Positions 48,999-63,440 are shown, counted from the stretch's first letter. The stretch is DNA of 64,000 nucleotides from Campylorhamphus procurvoides (GCA_013396655.1 WBMV01008570.1:244977-308976); one strand, 5' to 3'. Translations and numbers: made by a program. Notes: generated from the letters alone by a model not told the origin.

Positions 48999-49437
48999 TG
49001 TGGTTTAGGAATGGCACTCCAGTTCAGTGCCTGCCCTGAGACTCTCCAAAACCGCAGGCTGCTCTCTCTTCCCCTTCCTGTCTTCGCTGCAGTGGGACAG
49101 AGTTGAGAATTGGAGACACAAAAGGCAAAGATCGTGATGTGAGATAAGAATGATTTACTGGAAACAACGAGATGAGAAAACAAATGGTAACAGGAACAAT
49201 ACTAACAGACAGAGGGTATAAGAAAACAAACAAGTCACACAGAAAAAAAACCAAAACAGAGAATAGACAATACCAATTGGCTCCCTCCAGCATGGTTTCT
49301 CCCTGGAAGAGAAAGTCCCTTCCCCACACCCCCCACCTTGCAATGATGGAGGTGGTGTATAACAACCTCAATGTCCTGGCCATACCATTCCTCACCTCCT
49401 GCAAAAAATTAACTCTGTCCTGGCCAGAACCGGGACA
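48999..49437 (-). mobile_element. Endogenous retrovirus LTR, minus orientation
   Basis: Read on the minus strand, the 439-bp segment begins TGTCCCGGTTCTGGCCAGGA and ends with CCACA, so it has TG...CA ends. It contains a U3-like part, an alternative polyadenylation-like 'agtaaatca' and a GC-richer terminal part, an arrangement typical of avian solo LTRs. The flanks (cctat before, ctttg after on the plus strand) are not duplicates, so the ends may be slightly misplaced or the duplication has decayed. No internal retroviral sequence is present. Confidence 0.6.
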
Positions 49438-51861
49438 CTTTGAAATTCAAGTTTGAGATGATCCTTGGTGTTACAAATAAAATTTAAGGCATAGAACAAA
49501 ACTGTATTCAATGATACACAGTTTCAGAATTGAATTTAGTGAATCACCTATTTCTTTCATTTGAGACACTTCATTAATCCAGGTGAAACAACTTGTCACT
49601 TTTCAGATAAAAAATTGAATTTCCAAAAGCTAAACTACAAGTGTGTATCAGACTTGATGAAGTGTATTAGCAATGACTTAACACAACAAGACATTCTTTG
49701 GTTAATACTAGTGAATGATATTATTAATAAATTAGTAGAATGACAATGTTGTATATCATTATTAAGTCCTCTACTAAAAGTTAGCTGTAGATTTGATATA
49801 ACTCCTATTGTATTGGAGCAGGAGCAATTATCATCTTGTAGCAATTACTTCATTTTACTTTACTCTGTGACTCATTTAGAGGAAACTCTAAATTGCCTGT
49901 ATGCTAATATTTAAATAAACAGAAAGAAATTGTAATTAAATATGTTTTCTATAAAATAGTGGAAACATTAAGAATGTCCTTTATCAGGTATCATGTTCAC
50001 ATTTTTTTTCCAGATAAAAGACGATATTTTTGCAAGAGTGTCTTCACTGCCTGCTGTATCTTCTTTACCCTGTACTCTTCCATGCTATCCTGCCATATAT
50101 TTTGTGTCCTGACCCTTCCAAAGGTTTACTGTCTCAAAAGGAAAAGTAATTTTAAGAAAAATTATCGTATTGAAATTTTGCAGAATATATTTTAATGTGT
50201 GCAGAAGTGTGTGGAATGTGCAAAGAAATCTCACTAAAGTGTTCTGCCTTTACCTACTGTTATCAGATGTGTGAAGCATCTACCTAATGCAACAGAGAGA
50301 TGGCAGTTAATGCATTAAATGGTATTATTGAATATCACTTGCCTCTACTGACACATCCTCAATACTCTCTATAAAATAGAGTATCCTTCCTAGTCTGTGT
50401 AGAGAACAGAGAACAAAGAAGACTGTAATGACCTGACATCCAGGTACCTAGGAATTCATCCAAAATTAATCTGCCGTTCCTGTAAAAGCTATTTGTTCAA
50501 GGGCTGCTTGGCACCACTTACAATAGCTCTACAAATGTGCTACTGCAACACCTGCATTAACAGTTTAAACATTAACCAACTCCTATTTACCTTTGTTGTC
50601 TCCTTCATCACAGTGGAAACAAAGCAGCATGTGGTGTGTGTGTACATGTGTGTGTTAAAGTTCAATCTACACCTCAGGAAATGAGAAAAGCATTCAGCTT
50701 CACAAAACAGGTAGAAGCACGGCAGAGATTTATAGAGGATAGGATTGGTTACCTTGGAAACAGGTTTGAATACTTTCATCAAACAACAAGATGCTCAGTG
50801 TTGACCTATTTCCAGCTGCTGTGTATGGATTTAAGGTGGAACTACATGCATAGTTTATAGAAAAAGGTCTTCCCATCAACACTCAGTATTTTTTTAATTT
50901 TTAAATGCATTACTCTTTTTCCTCTACACTTTAAACCTTTTAAATGAGACAGATAGTTGGGAACAGAAAAGCAAAATTGAAGAATATCATAATTTCTGCA
51001 ACAAGAATTTGTCTCCAAAATTTTTGAAGTACTTGTGAACACTTAAAAATATTTTGGTTAATATATGTTTTTTTACAATAACTATTTAATTAATGTAGAT
51101 AAAAATTGTTTATGGAAACAGACACTCCTCATCTTATTACAAAACTTTAAACCTGAGATAGTGTTCCTGAGATAAATGCAGATGCTGAGCATTATTTTGC
51201 CTTCTGCCACCTCAGCTCCAAAGGTTTATTTTATTTTTGTAAGAGCTGACATTTTCCATGACATTTTTGAATGAAGCCTACTACAACTGCTGTCAGTTCT
51301 GAGAAGACCTTTATTGAGTGTATTAACGGCAGAAGGGTAACTGTAACTAGATCAATCTACCTTTCTCATCATATCCTATTAAACTTCAGGATATAGGAAA
51401 GGGAAGGAAGAAAGGATCATTAATGTACCACACACAAATACAGATGGAGAGCATGTGTACAGCATCATGTGTTACTAATTTAGGGAACCTCCTAGGTAGT
51501 CTGGATGTCTAAATCACACAGTGCAATGCAGCATCACACAGAGACATGACATCAAATCCCAGAAGCAGTCAGGTTGCCTGCCTGCTGTATATACCAACTA
51601 TCATCTGGTCTGAACTATTTTGGGTGTGTTTATCTCTATTCTTTGGCATCATGGAAAGCCCAAGCTTTCCAAGTAAGGAAACTAGCAGAAAGAAAGGAAA
51701 GCAAAAAAACTCACCAACTGAAGTTCAACTGAACCTGATGACAGAAGAAAATAATTGCAAACTGTATGAAGTAATATGGTACAAATAGGATTGGACTGCA
51801 TTCCTAACATACAGTTACTTCACATCACTATAACTAAAGATAACATGATCTTTAGAGTCAT

Positions 51862-51947
51862 TCTTAGTTCACTGGATACATTATATTTTCTAAAGTCATA
51901 CATTTCTTAGTTCACTGGATACATTATATTTTCTAAAGTCATACATT
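51862..51947 (+). repeat. 43-bp tandem duplication (two identical units)
   Basis: Units 51862-51904 and 51905-51947 are identical. They begin tcttagttcactgg and end cataca followed by tt. The lack of any difference suggests a recent event or slippage variant. Confidence 0.95.
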
Positions 51948-52062
51948 ATTTACTAATTTCAAAAATTTAGCCCTTGGCAAGCTACACAGTCACTTTCACC
52001 TTAAAGTGTTTTAAGAGAGGACAAAATATTTACTTAGCCCTGATACTTCACTCTCCTTCCTA

Positions 52063-52090
52063 CCCCCACCCTCCCCCCTACCCCAGCCCC
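52063..52090 (-). other. Potential G-quadruplex sequence (minus strand)
   Basis: The plus strand has five runs of three or more C separated by one or two bases: C5, C3, C6, C4, C4. The minus strand is therefore a G-rich tract with very short loops, a classical quadruplex-forming arrangement. Confidence 0.6.
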
Positions 52091-53979
52091 TCACCTCCCA
52101 TCCCACCTTCAGATTTTATTTTGGCAATAATATTCTTTTGGAGATAAAAATAAGAATCTTAGATAGGTTTTTTTGGTTTAGTTTTTGTTTGGTTTGGTTT
52201 CTCTTTTCCAGTTTGGCCACAGAATAAGGACTTGCCGAGCCCAATGATGTGTCCACTTGACGATCTGATAAGATATGCTCCCTACCTGTATGGAGGGACC
52301 TACTTGTCTTTCAAACACTGGGCATGCATGTAGTAGAGTATAGCTTAAAATTATTATCAGAGCATTTATTTCTAGGTCCTTCTTCAGTGCATACTGGGTT
52401 CAGACCAGCTAATGATTGATGATCTTGCAACAGAGGTTAAAAATCCATCATAAAAATCATTCATATGGACAAACTGTCAACAATTAGGCTATAATCTCTT
52501 TGCAGTTCATAATGTCTTCAAAGTTCAATTGCCTGCTTTTCCTATTATGTATTGACATACAAGTATAAGCACTATATTTTACAACACTCATTTTCATATC
52601 CTTCCACTATTCTAATTAAATCTGTCTAGTTGAAGATTAACACCTTATTTTCTAGGACATCTGTCAGTGGTGTACCATCACAGATTACATTTCATGTAAA
52701 ACAGAAATGTTTTTTAAGTTAATACATTCATGTTTGTGAGCCCATTCTTCTCTAGATATTTTTCTTTTTCTTTTTTATTTCTTATAGCTCAATACAGATC
52801 AGCATCATCAAAAATCGGGTTGAAATATATGAGAGAAAAGTGACACTGGACAAGTTGCACACCAACAGCAAAGTTGCCTGAGCTGAAGAGATGGTTTTCT
52901 ACTGGTAATCCTCCAAGTACTCCTTTAACAGTCATACATGTATGAAAATAACAACAAAGCACTCTGAGTGCATTCTTTGAGCGACCTAAAACACCTATTT
53001 GCAATACTGATGCATAGCGAAAATACTATACAATATTAATACTGATCTACAAACCATCTTTTTATTAAGACTTTACGTCTTAAACTTTTTGAAGGAATAC
53101 AGTGGACATGTCCTTTTGATCACCATGAGAAGTAACATACTGATTGAAGTTTTTCTGGATGCTTTAAAACCCAATATCTCTGTCTTCTTTAGTGTGTTAA
53201 AAACACCAAATGTTGGATGTGCTTTGCTCAACAGACTCTCTGCTGTTTGTTATGTTTCTAGTTTATAATACATTTTCCCCTTTTCACTTAGTTACAAATA
53301 CAGGAGTACATATTATTATGGTTAAATAAATGGATATTCATTGTGCTGCAATGAATTAATACACAGTGCAAAGCAATAAAAGTCTGGAGGAACAAACAGG
53401 CTCAGCTCCACTGTATTTTGTTTTCCTTTTTCATCTCCACAGTTTTATATATATCATGAGGCATACATTTTGACATATATTTTTTTTTCTGTGAACATTA
53501 CATTTTGCCTTAGAATTTGCCTGGAATTTGTCTAAAACTTGATAGGCTTATATTCTTGGAACTCACCCCAGGGAGGTCTAAAGCTCTAATGACAGCATCA
53601 AGGATGCCAGTAATCCAGGAAGCTTGGCCAGCCCTGGGACATGCCCTGGATGAGCAGAAAAATTCTTGCAGCTTTTTAACAGAACTTTCTCCTGTTTTAA
53701 AATGCCGCTAGTCAGCAGGCTGAGCAACACTGCTCTTTCCCATCACAGTGAGCTAACATAAAAATTGCACTGTTTGTCAGCCATTAGTGCGGACATGGGG
53801 AGTTTCTCAGAATGGGAAATGGCTGGAATGAAAACAGACAATGCAGCTGATCTGATGAAAACCCAGCAGAACCACTTTATTTCTCAATTCTCTATCTTCA
53901 AAATGTTATTATTATAATTGTTTCCTATCCTTCTTAAGCATGGTTCTCACTATTCACACACTTAACACACCTCTCACTT

Positions 53980-54018
53980 CCCCTCGTCCCCACCCTCCCC
54001 ACCTCCCTCATCCCCCCC
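53980..54018 (-). other. Potential G-quadruplex sequence (minus strand)
   Basis: The plus strand has C runs of 4, 4, 3, 4, 3 and 7, separated by loops of one to four bases with a CC in one of them. The minus strand can form a quadruplex. It is about 1.9 kb from a similar tract. Confidence 0.5.
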
Positions 54019-57000
54019 ATTCTTTTTACCATTTAATTTAGGCCTTTTATTTTGCACTCATACTTCTTTCTTCTTTACAATATAGTCATCTTCCCAAAAG
54101 CCAAAGCCCAAACAAACAATCCACATTCACCAAATATCCTGATTTACATCTTTATGTGAGCAGACATCAAGTAGAAAAACAAAACAAAATAATTAGCCAC
54201 CTGGTAAACCAGCAAAGATCACATCACATTTTCTTCATGTCTTTTGCTTCTGCTTGCCCAACCTTCACTACCCCATGGTTTAAATCCGTATCAAAATGGG
54301 AAGACATTTCCATCAGACTTCATTGCTAGGGCTCAGAAGCAAATGATGTACTTCATGATAAGGTATGTATATATTCCTCACAGAAATTTTCTCTCCATTC
54401 CATTACTTTCTTGAGGGTTTTTTTAATGAATGCAGAATTCTATTAAAAATAACAAATCATGAAATGGTAATCAAAATAAATGGTAAAAATACTGATTATC
54501 TGCTGAATATTAAATAAGCAATACTCAAAGCATTTTTCAGATACTTAATTAGGAAGGACTGGCCAATTTAATTCTTCATGATCTTAGTTATAGTTGAAAA
54601 TGAAATAGCAAAAGACATTTAAGACTCGTTTTTTTAAGACTGTGGAGGACTTCAGCTCTCTCTACAACAGGTTCTTATGTGTATGGAATTGGCCATGGTT
54701 GTAAAAGGGAAAAATCAAAAAGGAGAGCATCCAATGCAATGAATCAATAGTTTTCAATTAAGACTACCTAGGAAAGTGCCGTCAGCATAAACAAAAAGCT
54801 CCAAAAACCAATACAATAAAAATGAAGGTAATGAAATCTGTATTGACTAATTGACTTAATAATGCTGAAAAGTGAACCCAAACTTGAATTTCTGAGCACT
54901 TTGCTTCCCAGGAACCTCATGCAAAATGTATTGAGTCTGCATTTCTGTTCAAATCTTACTACATAGAAAGAAGTGCTGATTTTCTGCGAGTTTTTAATTA
55001 ATAGTAATATAAAAAATTAAAAATAAATAATAAAAATATTATAAAAAGCTTAAATATATTCAAATAGCAAAATTAGTTACTTTAGCATACCATACACCTT
55101 TTTATGGTTTTAACTGCTAGAAAAAAATAATTCTTTTTCACAAAATTTAAATCAAGACTTTTAGTCCAAGTCAAGGAGAGATCAGTGTTGATTGCACTGG
55201 AGTATTAACAAGGTAAATAAGCATAGGAAATATAGAAACATATTAGACGTGTACATACATGATGGAATAAGACAGGCATTCAAGTATTCCACTAATTAAT
55301 GAGCTTACATTTTAATTTGCCTTGGCAGATCTTGCAGCTTATAAAGTCTAATTTTTGTCATTTTTCTCCAGCATCTTTATTAAAGAAAATGAAATGTGGA
55401 AACTGGTTTCGATATATATGTGTCTTGGTACAACTGCTGCACATCAGAAGACCTTTGTCTTTATGAAGGCAAAAACCACCTACAGGAAATAAAGCTGTGA
55501 CAGGGACCCATGCAATCTGTGGGATGTTATGATAACATTTTAATCCAACATGGGTATACAGTGCAACTTTACACTTCAGCTAGTTCTGCTTAAGTGTCTG
55601 GGCACCAACAGAAGCCAGCAAGGTCTGTCCGTGAGTGGAGAATAAGTTGGCTGCATGTGAGGAAGCTTTAGTGTGGAAGCCATAAAAACAAACTTAAACA
55701 TTCCCTCTGTAGAGGTCAGGGGAGCTTGGGAGACAGTGTCCAGCTGTCCTCACTTTGCACACCTCATGGAAATATAAACTGAATTGACCTACTTGCTATT
55801 TAACATAAGCTTTTGCTTTCATCACCTTTCAGCAACTCCTGAGCTGAACTCTAGTACTTGAAACTCTTTCTTCAGAAAACAGTGTGGGTTACCATTCATG
55901 CTCAGGGAGAAGAGCTGACAATGTTCTTATAGCCCATACAAGTGGGGATAACTGCACTTTTCCAAGCCATCCCTGCACCTCTGCGATAACACAGTCCTCC
56001 GCTGTTTGGACCTGAGCATGCTTTGAAGTGCATGTTAGCCCTTAGTACTCAGGAAATGATTTTGTGGAGAAAAGACTGCCATTATCAGTTTCAGCTTTGT
56101 GGTATGAATATACCAGATCAATATTGAAACACCCTTTTTTGGTCTCTTGCTGCATAGTTTTCAAGATAACCTTGCAGTCAGAAAAAGTCAAGTTGAAAAA
56201 TTTATTATAAAAAATCAGAATGAAATGCAAAAAGTCCATATTAGAGACTCTCCAACAACACACGTGTTCATAAGGGTCCTGTCATACCCTAAGTGAAAAC
56301 AGAACAATTCCAAAACTTGTTTAAATATATTTTACAATTTTCCTTCTACTTTATGAAGTGTTCTCAGTCTGCATTGTCCTCCTTCTTCCGAGAAAAAGGC
56401 TTTTCCCTTTCTCCTTTGTCTCTTCCCATGAAGTCCTTCACCAGTTAAGTAAGGAGGGGTTAAACCCCATTTTTGGAAGTGGATTCTCAAGAATGTGCTG
56501 ATGTTCAGGACTTGGGAGAAAAACTAAGAACACCAAAAAAACCAGAGGATATGGAAGATAGTCAGAGAGTAGTGGAAATAATTTTTAAAATGATCCAGTA
56601 GAGACTAAGAAGGGAAATTAGTGTGAGGGGATACATGAATTAAATAAAGATAATAACAGAAATACCTCATAAAGACAAGCTTCCAACAGCCTTTCCCCAG
56701 TGATTTTGTGTGTGTGCCCTCCTGTCTCATCCCTGTCACAGTCTGAAGATAGGTGCTCAAGCTGTGAGGGATGATCCAAGCTCCCTTATTCCACAGCTCT
56801 CACTCAGCTCCCTCTGATTAATGGCACTTTCCGGTTCCCAGAGGTCCCTGAGATATCTCTCACAGTACTGTGATCCCCATTCCACTGTGAATGCTGTTTG
56901 CCTCAGCAAGAACTTCTGCTCTTCACCTGCTGCAGAAGCTGGCTTGAGGAAAGCTCTGAAAGATGTCTCATCACATTCCAGACCTTCACTACTAGAATGT

Positions 57001-60000
57001 ATCTACCCTTCAACGTAACTACTATTCTGTACAAACATCTTTGCTTCTCCTTGGCTGACATGGAGGACCTATTCCTTTTTTAGATGCCTTCTCTAACAAC
57101 TTTCTTCCTGCTTATTTTGGATTTTGCCAACTTCTCCAAAAAGGAGACAGATCCTCAGACCATTCATTCTTTCTTCACTCCCTGTTTATTGAGTGGATTG
57201 GCAGCACTTTGCAGTATCTTAAAGAGAAACAGTTTTGTCACCCCCTTCCCACAGTTCCCTTCTGCCTCCTGTGACATTTCACATAAAGCTGACAGGACAG
57301 CACTTGTAAGCTTTGACTGGATTTTCATTGTGTTACCTTATTGGGAAAGAGAGAATATTTTAAGAATAGAAATGGAATTAAAACAAATTAACCTTTAGCT
57401 CAAAGCTTGCAGTTTAGACAGTCTCATAAAAGAGCTGGTAAATTATCACAAACTTCTTGAAAATATGAGCCCTGGGAGTTTCCTCTGTTGGGAAGGCAAA
57501 ATTGAAGACACAACAGTAACTTTAAATTTTAAAACCTTAACTTAAATGTGAGAAAAAGATTATTTTTTGTTTTACTAGCATACTGGATCTGGAAGATGGG
57601 TTTACTACAGCAAACACTATGAAAAGGCTTTTAAAAACCTCAGATAAACTCAGACTTTCCCTCCAGCCATCACACCCATGCTTTTGCTTATATATTTAAG
57701 CTGTGACTGCAGTAACTAACATGGTGAAGAGTTTCCATGGAGACTGAAAAGTCATTTTAAACACCCATGACTTTCAGAATATAAATCTCTCCTAACAGAT
57801 ACAGTATAAATTTTCAGCTAGAGGCAACATTTTCTAATCATTTTTATTTGCTTACATATTTCTTATAATCTACTCACTCATATATGCACATAGACAACAA
57901 AATTCTGGGAAGATTATAAAAAATGAATAAGTGTTTATATTTAAGATTAACTACCAATATTGATATGCCTTGTTAAGGAAATGTCTTTAAATTTGCTTAG
58001 AAATGTAACTTCAAGTGCTATGCAAAGGGTTGAGCATTTGTGGTTTAAAAGCTCAGAAAGTATGCTGATTAAAAAGGTTGTACTAATTAAGGAAAGAAGT
58101 TAAAATGGCAAATTTCTATTTGTGAATCCAAAAATATACAAAAGTGATACTTATTACTTCTCTCAACTTTTCCTTAGATTACGTATACTATGTCTTTTTT
58201 TTTCTTCTAATTGCAGATGAAGGTTTCTTGTGGGTGACTTGTCATTGCGTCCTCAGGGTGTGTTTGCTAATTCTCTCCCAGTAACCAAAACTGAAAAGAC
58301 TGATACTAAATATTACATCAAAGGAAGGTTTGCATTGCTGTCTGTTCTGGTTGGTTCATATTTTGTTCACTCCCTTTCTCCCAGAAGCAGTAACATTCAG
58401 CTCTGTTATCTCCTTGGTTGTAGCAAGTGAGCTGTAATACGCAGGCTCCTCTCACTGACCAGCAAAAGAAACTGCTAGAGTTTCGTTCTTTCTTCAAAAT
58501 TGTTTTGAAACAGAATTTACTTGGGTTTTTTTCTTTATTTTTGCTTGCTTTAGTGCACTTTGCCTCTGCCAATGTACACACATATCTAAGTGTGAATTTC
58601 ATGTGTTCAAATAATATGCATTCGCTAGAGAGTTTTTGCCTCCAGGATTAACAGGAAAAACAACCACTTCACATGACAGATGCTAGTTTTCTTGTTTCAT
58701 GTATGTCTGAAAGGCACAGTCTGAAAAACAAAACTAGGGAGATCATGCAGATATGGAAAAACTGGAGACTTCATGCAGATTTGTGTCAAACTGGGCCTGA
58801 AATCAGTTTTGTCAGTATTGCGGTTTTCCAAGGGAGTCATTCCCTGTGAATTGTTTTTTTTAATTGATATAACACTTTCTTTTCACTCGCTGTGAACAAA
58901 GAACTGTAAATAGAGATTTATAGTACAAGTGACAGGAGGCAATTAAAGATAAAAGCCATTGATTTATTCTTTTCCTTGGAGTTCCTGATGATGTGAACTT
59001 AAGGCAGAGCATGTTTGCTGGAAGTGGAGGGAAGTGGAGAGTTATGAAAGCCTTCCCTGCTGTGAACATTGGAGACCTACAAATCCTCTTGTAATTTCAT
59101 GTGAGAATCAACTTTCAGCTGCATTTTTTAAAAGCCCAATGATATCAAGAAACAGGAAAGAATAGGTTAAGGTCCCTATTGTCCTAACCTGCTATGTAGC
59201 AACATTTGCTTTTCCACACTTCGATTGCTGTTTCCAGGAGTTGTGCACAGACCAATGCCTTTTCCCCAACTCCAATACAGCCATAGTTCACTAATCTCTT
59301 CTTAAACATTGATGCAGAGATTAAATACTTGTCACACGTAACTACTGAGATATCACTGCCTGACTCCTTACAATTCCTAAATTGCTGAAGGAGTTTATGC
59401 TGATTTTAATCTCAGTGAGAATTGCTATAACTTTGCAGCAATAATTTGTAGTCAAAGTTCACAGCGCAGAACTGAGCACTGCACAGTGATATCCAAGTCT
59501 GGGTGATGAAATTTAATTTACATGCTAAAAACAGTGTTACCCCAGAATTTTGCTGGGGCATCTCAGCTAGCTTGAGTCTTTCTGTGCAGCACTGCCTCAT
59601 ACACCAAAAGCGATATGTTCAGCCACCATGATGCTCCTTTGTTGTTTGGTGCCCAGCACAGAAAAGGATTAAATTAGAAAGACAGTCCCCACTCTGGTCC
59701 CTCTGGGGAGTTTTATAAGCAGCTTGTGGGCTTCAAGGTGCACCATGTTCATTGCCCAGTTCTGCAACGGTATCTCACAATGTCTGAAGAAATTCAGAAT
59801 TGTTGAAGTATGTTTTCCACATAAAAAACCTTGTCACAAATAGCAGGCAGGCTTTTCCGTCCTACTTAATCTACAGAAAGAGAAAGGCTTTAGTACTGCT
59901 TATATTGTGGAAAACATGAGTGAGCACTGAATAAAGTTAAGCCTCTAATTTGTATTAAAAAATTATTTCTCCTTCTTTCTCCTTATTTTATGATAACTCT

Positions 60001-62986
60001 ATATTCATAAACCTGCAAAATCAGAAATGTTTATTTGTCTTTAACACACTGTCACCTGACACTAAGGGAAGAGACAAGTTCTTTTAGGGATTCTTGGCAG
60101 GATGATGATGGCACTAAATTGTAGCTGCAATTAAATCTTTATTTCCTTAACAGAATTTTATGGTTAGAATAGAACAGAACAACAAAATGGCGATGAAAAA
60201 AATGGACTTAAAAAAATTTAAAACATTCATTATTAAGCATTCACTACAAACATAGTTTAATGGTCAAAGCCTTACAATATTCTGATGAAAGAAAATAAAG
60301 GTTGTTCACTTGCAGTTCAAACCTATCTAGCATTAAGTTATGCTTTGAAAGACTACTGGGTTACACTGCTGTGTCACTTTGCAGCTCGTGTTTCAATATA
60401 AGAACATCGACGGCACTCTTCCTGCTTGATCAGAGGGACGAATTTCACTAAAACTTGTACTTACCCATGTACAGCTTATATCTCACATAGCTAATATAGT
60501 TGCAAAACTGCCTGATCCTGACACTCAAACCAGGGCATCTTGAAATCAGGTGTAGAAGAAAGGAGGTGAGAGAGGAACAGAGGTGAAGAAGTTCATGAGG
60601 GAGAGGATGTCAGTCAAGCTTTATACTGTCCAGAAGATTTTACACTTCTTTGCTGCTGACTCACAGTGTCTTAGTTTTGTCAAACTTTTGAGCTAAAATC
60701 ATCCAGGCTGCATGACTGAAACTGCAGTCCTTAGTGATCCAGAGATACATCCCAAACCACGGAAAGTATCTGCAAAAGTGAAAACCTCTAAGGAACAGCT
60801 CCATCAGCAAATATCAAGGTTTGACTTTGGTATGGGGACCATGATATTCCCCTGATGTTGACAATAAAAGATTCAGAATATTAGAGTGCTGAGAAAAGTA
60901 ATCTGCAGCTTTAGCTGAGAGTGGAAACTGCTTAGGAACATTACTAAATCACTGATTGGACTCGTGTTGGCTGACAGCTTTCATTTGGGAATATTGAGGG
61001 ACAGTGTAACTCTGTCAACAGAGTTACAGGGAGATAAAAAGAGTGTATTAGTTACTATTCAGCCAATGAAAACTATGATTGCCACAAGATTTTATTACAT
61101 TTATCACTACAAAAATAAACATTGTAAGCTGATTATAACATACTACGTTTTGTCTCTTTTACAACTGACTGTGTCTATCTATAAAATAGACAGACTAGCT
61201 GAATACTGGACTCAGTCTTTCTTATACCTACTTCTACATACAATTATATATTACCATCTGTAAGTTTGTTTATCTTTCTAATAAACTCAAACAGTTCACC
61301 ACTAGCCTGTCAGAAGCATTTTCCAATTTAAGCTTTTAAAAATAGAAGTGTTATTACAGGAAAAGTACAGACAAAATTGAAAATCTTATCAAGACTACCT
61401 TAGCATAGTCTAATTAATGGATAGCTGTTCAGCACAGCAGCACTTAGAGGTTAATCTGATCACCTGGTTTACTTTTATTACACTTCAGTGTAATCTTCAG
61501 TGACCATATCTGAAGAGCAGGATGTGGTACAGATTGGAAGACACCTCCTTGTTTAAACAAGAGTTCTCTGAATGGCTGAGTACTTATGTTGCCTCATCAG
61601 CTTCACAATAAAACTCCACTGTGAAATATCCAGTTCAACAAAGCAAGTTTATGGGGATAGTTATGCTGGACGTCTCTCCTTGCCAGATGTAGGTAGTAGC
61701 CAGGCCATGATTTGCCAGTTTGCCATGTTTTCCCTGATAAAAGATTTTGGTTGTTTCATATCAGACAGACTGCCACATTTTTATGACTGAGGAAAAAGGA
61801 AATGACTGATGTAGCTTTCCTTATTATGGACGAGCTGTAACAAGAAGAGAAGAAATTTACCTGCAGAACTGCAGCCTTTATCTGTAAGGGTCGGAGCTGT
61901 AGGGGTCATGCAGCCATACTCATTATGTAGTTGCCAGTCTGCAGCTGGTGCTCACATGGAGGCTGCAATGTGTGATGCTAAGAGCTCATGCCTAGTCATA
62001 GCAAGACAGTTAATTTAAGTCACTCACTAGGCCAGTTAGGTCCAGTGGAAGTTGAAAGTGATATAATCTTGCTGGTGAATTTCTGAAGCATATAACTGAG
62101 GCTAGCTTCACTGAGGGGCTGCACTCAACAACCAGCGACTGCGCGGGACTGGGTGTGTGATTGCTGTCAACAACTTAATGACTGTAGTGCCCCATCTCAT
62201 ATTTGAAGGGAAAGAAAGACATGGAGCACCCTGAGAAAATCCTGTCCAGACAGTGTTTATTCCCCTTTCTTATTTGACTTCCTACTGGCAGCACTAATGT
62301 GGTTTGATGCACCTGAGGACAGTTGAATGGACACCCCGATACTAGGTGGCTGCTTAGGATCTAAGAAAATATCATATCTGCAAGTGAAAGAGGTTCAAGG
62401 GAATGGTGTAGGACCTTCAGCAGAAGCACTTAGCTCCACAACAAAATAAATGAAAGGAGCAGGTATGAGTAAGAGCCAGAAGGACCAAGAACCATATAAG
62501 ATTCCACAAGAGTGTTTCTTTCTACAGGGTAAGAAAATAAATATATGAAAGAGTGAAAAATGTCATGAAAAATTAAAAGCTGACTTTCTTGATTAACTGC
62601 TACAATGCATAAATTATTTTTTGGACAGTAAACCTACTGAAAACGTTTTCTGATAAGGTTTGAACTTTTAAGTCAAAGGTCTACTATTTTCGAAAGAAAC
62701 TCCCCATTTCAAAAAGGATTTGCAGAAATTCCCATGGGTAATATGCATATTAAAATTCAGTATTTAGTAAAATAAAAACCATAAAAAGTATGTTCATGAA
62801 AGCAATGTTGTTCAAGCTACTGTGCTGCTTAATCCTAACATCAAATGTTATCAGGAAAAGCCTTTAGAAAAGCAGCCACATGTGTCTTTTTTCACTGAGA
62901 GTTTTCCTAAAGCCATGTGTTGGCAGTGTCAGGGATAAGAGAGTTATACATTACTTTCTGTCACAACCAAACCTTTTGAGTCAACA

Positions 62987-63440
62987 GTGCCCTGGCAGCC
63001 CGGAGGGCCAACCCTGTCCTGGGGGGCATCAGGCAAAGCACTGCTAGCCAGTCAAGGGAGCTGATTGTCCCGCTCTGCTCTGCACTGGGGCGGCCTCAAC
63101 TTGAATATTGTGGGCAGTTTTGGGCATCACAGTATAAGAAAGACATTAGGCTTCAAGAGAGTGTCCAAAGAAGGGCAAAGAAGATGGTGAAGAGACTTAA
63201 AGGGAAGCCACGTGAGGAACAGCTGAGGGCACTTGGTCTGTTGAGTCTGGAGAAGACAAGACTGAGGGGAGACCTCATTGCAGTTACAGCTTCCTTGTGA
63301 GGAGAAGAGGAGGGACAGACACTGATCTCTTCTCTATGGTGACCAGTGACAGTATGTGAGAAAATGGCACAAAAATTACTTGGGGGAAGTTTAGGTTGGA
63401 TGCTAGAAAAAGGTCCTTCACTCCAAGGGTGGTTGAGAAC
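62987..63440 (+). mobile_element. CR1 LINE fragment, truncated at both ends
   Basis: The plus strand carries the CR1 landmarks 'gtcaagggagctgattgtcc', 'agtgtccaaagaagggcaaa', 'tctggagaagacaagactga' and 'gacactgatctcttctctat' in order. The sequence stops at 'ggtggttgagaac', before the usual 3' UTR, so the 3' end is missing too. It is better preserved and of a somewhat different subfamily than the CR1 fragments at 43-45 kb. Frameshifts and stops make it inactive. Confidence 0.85.

Larger units (their letters stand above)
49438..62986. other. Long non-coding region
   Basis: This 13.5 kb is AT-rich with no exon I can support on either strand. Recognisable items are the 43-bp tandem duplication at 51862-51947 and the C-rich tracts at 52063-52090 and 53980-54018. 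A good acceptor (tttcttctaattgcag) at about 58216 is followed by a stop after six codons in the ATG frame, and I found no matching donor. The open frames here show no domain features. Confidence 0.5.

Noticed and set aside
53321..53400. AT-rich stretch with 'aataaa' motifs as a gene end
   Set aside because: AATAAA is frequent in this AT-rich DNA and there is no upstream open frame or downstream GT-rich element that stands out.
58200..58260. Acceptor-like site with ATG right after it at about 58217
   Set aside because: The frame starting at that ATG stops after six codons, and no in-frame donor was found.
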